Of a stretch of 25,092 nucleotides of DNA, positions 24,228 to 25,092 are shown in pieces (position 1 is the first letter of the stretch; each line of letters starts with the position of its first letter). The DNA comes from Coxiellaceae bacterium UBA1530. Lineage in GTDB: Bacteria > Pseudomonadota > Gammaproteobacteria > Coxiellales > Coxiellaceae. The notes under the pieces are model-generated. The model did not search any database, had not been told where the DNA came from, and worked only from the letters and a program-made list of their open reading frames with translations. The position numbers and the translations under genes are program-made. The stretch is taken from the NCBI GenBank assembly GCA_002323325.1, contig DCQA01000048.1, positions 1 through 25,092 on the forward strand, written 5' to 3'.

Positions 24228-24674
24228 CTAAGTGATTCGGCAAGAAAGACTGCAGCTATGATCGAACGGGCGAGTTATTGCTCGAAGACCTATTCTTTTT
24301 AGAATATTATTTATATTTTGAATGTCTTCTGTAGTGAGGGCCTTCCTATCAATTCTACGAAATGACTGTGGGGTGCATTTCCCATAACGTGCCCCACATA
24401 CATGTGCGCCGCTTAGCCCACCGCTTAGCCCTATGTGTCTTAGAGCATCACATTCTCCAGTTCTAGTACCACCAGATCGAATATTTATTTTTTGTACCTC
24501 TCTCAAGAGTCTGTCTATCTGTCGAGATGATGGGCGATGCCCTGCGGCGCATTCAGAATCACTAACGGTTAATAGGGTTCTAACTATCTGAGCATTGGCT
24601 GAATTATTGATCATCGGCAAGATCAAGCAAAAACCTAAGACGAAAAATAGGGATTTTTTTATTATAGAGGTCAC
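24228..24674 (-). CDS. Secreted Cys-rich protein (148 aa), unrecognised
   Basis: The start is GTG at 24674 with AGGAG 7 nt upstream. The protein has a signal peptide (about residues 1-28, ending SANA before Q29) and a basic mature part of about 120 residues. Mature cysteines lie at 42, 75, 93, 100, 141 and 145, enough for three disulfides, so it is probably a periplasmic or secreted disulfide-bonded protein. A Gly/Ser-rich stretch (GLSGGLSGAHVCG) lies mid-protein, followed by a helix ALTTEDIQNINNILKRIG. I recognise no family. A decayed copy follows directly downstream, so this is a small local gene family. It is divergent from the intact ABC-F gene. Confidence 0.75.
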   Translation of the reverse strand: MTSIIKKSLFFVLGFCLILPMINNSANAQIVRTLLTVSDSECAAGHRPSSRQIDRLLREVQKINIRSGGTRTGECDALRHIGLSGGLSGAHVCGARYGKCTPQSFRRIDRKALTTEDIQNINNILKRIGLRAITRPFDHSCSLSCRIT

Positions 24675-24826
24675 GTTGTTTCTCCTGGTTATATGTTCTA
24701 TTTAAATTGTAGACCAATCATTCTAGGATTTCCTTTTCATTGGTTTAAATGACTGTTTATTATACTTTTTTTAAAAATTGGCAGTGTTCTAATCATTGGT
24801 TTTGTTAGCGTGTATTTTGAGATGAT

Positions 24827-25006
24827 CTGATGGGTCTGTTACAGTGCAACCACTTTTTATGAGGAATACGCATGTTACAACTGTCTGAGATTACCCTTCG
24901 TCGTGGCACCAGTGTGCTGTTAGAGCAGGCGACCCTGCGGCTGGAGTCGACATACAAGGTCGGTGTGGTTGGTCGTAACGGTGCTGGTAAAACCTCATTA
25001 TTCAAA
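24827..25006 (+). repeat. Right copy of a direct repeat (left copy 23671-23850)
   Basis: A direct repeat with a constant offset of 1156 bp, starting at CTGATGGGTCTG and covering the ABC-F leader, RBS and the first 45 codons. The similarity is about a dozen mismatches over 177 bp by eye, and it fades gradually to the right. It frames the secreted-protein gene and its decayed copy. Confidence 0.85.
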
Positions 25007-25092
25007 TTATTGCTGGGCGAGTTGCACGAGGACCAGGGTAGGGTGCAGTGGCCATCTGCATGGCAAGTGGTGCACTTGCAACAAGCATTACC
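24872..25092 (+). CDS. ABC-F family ATPase, YheS-like, N-terminal part (runs off right edge)
   Basis: From the ATG at 24872 (GAGGAA 5 nt upstream) 73 codons are visible. The start MLQLSEITLRRGTSVLLEQA with Walker A VGRNGAGKTSLFKLLLGE, followed by GRVQWPSAWQVVHLQQ, resembles the first ATP-binding cassette of E. coli YheS. ABC-F proteins have two cassettes, lack membrane domains and act on ribosomes stalled or starting translation. The rest of the gene lies beyond the window. The leader and about the first 135 bp of coding sequence are duplicated as a decayed copy upstream at 23671. Confidence 0.88.
   Translation, partial: MLQLSEITLRRGTSVLLEQATLRLESTYKVGVVGRNGAGKTSLFKLLLGELHEDQGRVQWPSAWQVVHLQQAL

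Noticed and set aside
23671..24840. Mobile element flanked by direct repeats
   Set aside because: The repeats are copies of a gene start and not short target duplications; there is no transposase or integrase and no terminal inverted repeat.
24805..25005. Minus-strand 66-codon frame at the right edge
   Set aside because: It is antisense to the ABC-F gene start with its Walker A motif.
1..25092. tRNA, rRNA, CRISPR array or known riboswitch
   Set aside because: No cloverleaf, repeat-spacer pattern or riboswitch core was recognised on either strand.

Overview
The window reads as a piece of a moderately AT-rich gammaproteobacterial chromosome. The evidence is gene order. rlmD followed by relA on one strand is the E. 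coli arrangement. The block fimV-like / truA / accD / folC / SPOR-protein / cvpA / purF is the classic gammaproteobacterial (for example Pseudomonas) operon, here without trpF. Several accessory features would fit a host-associated, Legionellales-like lineage: a large helical protein with a U-box-like segment, several MFS and orphan membrane proteins, small secreted Cys-rich proteins, and decaying duplicates. I cannot name the genus from sequence alone.

Layout. 1-1853 (minus): 5' part of relA, cut by the left edge, preceded by rlmD. 1965-8618 (plus): a compact operon with overlapping or nearly touching genes (fimV-like, truA, accD, folC, a DedD-like SPOR protein, cvpA, purF), followed by dusA (8658-9632). 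9731-11925: a divergent pair, a Bcr/CflA-type MFS exporter (minus) and a LysR regulator (plus), sharing a promoter region with two GAGTATAAT repeats. 12003-16372: accessory region with a YwaF-like membrane protein, a 62-residue secreted Cys-rich protein, a long unrecognised protein with a U-box-like segment, a strong bidirectional terminator and a stand-alone AsnC/Lrp ligand-domain-like protein. 16524-18523: a short-chain dehydrogenase (minus) divergent from a homocysteine S-methyltransferase (plus). 18496-21766 (minus): a three-gene translationally coupled membrane-protein operon with a central MFS transporter. 21890-22450 (minus): a thioredoxin-fold protein.

22451-25092 is the most unusual stretch. 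It has a small ORF interrupted by an in-frame UGA exactly where a CxxC would start, an orphan 202-residue protein, and a decayed duplication. A degenerate copy of the 5' end of an ABC-F ATPase gene (broken Walker A) is followed by a degenerate, N-terminally truncated copy of a small secreted Cys-rich protein. Next come the intact secreted-protein gene and the start of the intact ABC-F gene, which runs off the right edge.

The left half is housekeeping: stringent response, rRNA/tRNA modification, fatty acid, folate and purine synthesis, and cell-envelope proteins. The right half is accessory, with signs of recent gene decay. All family calls are by reading motifs; no database search was possible.
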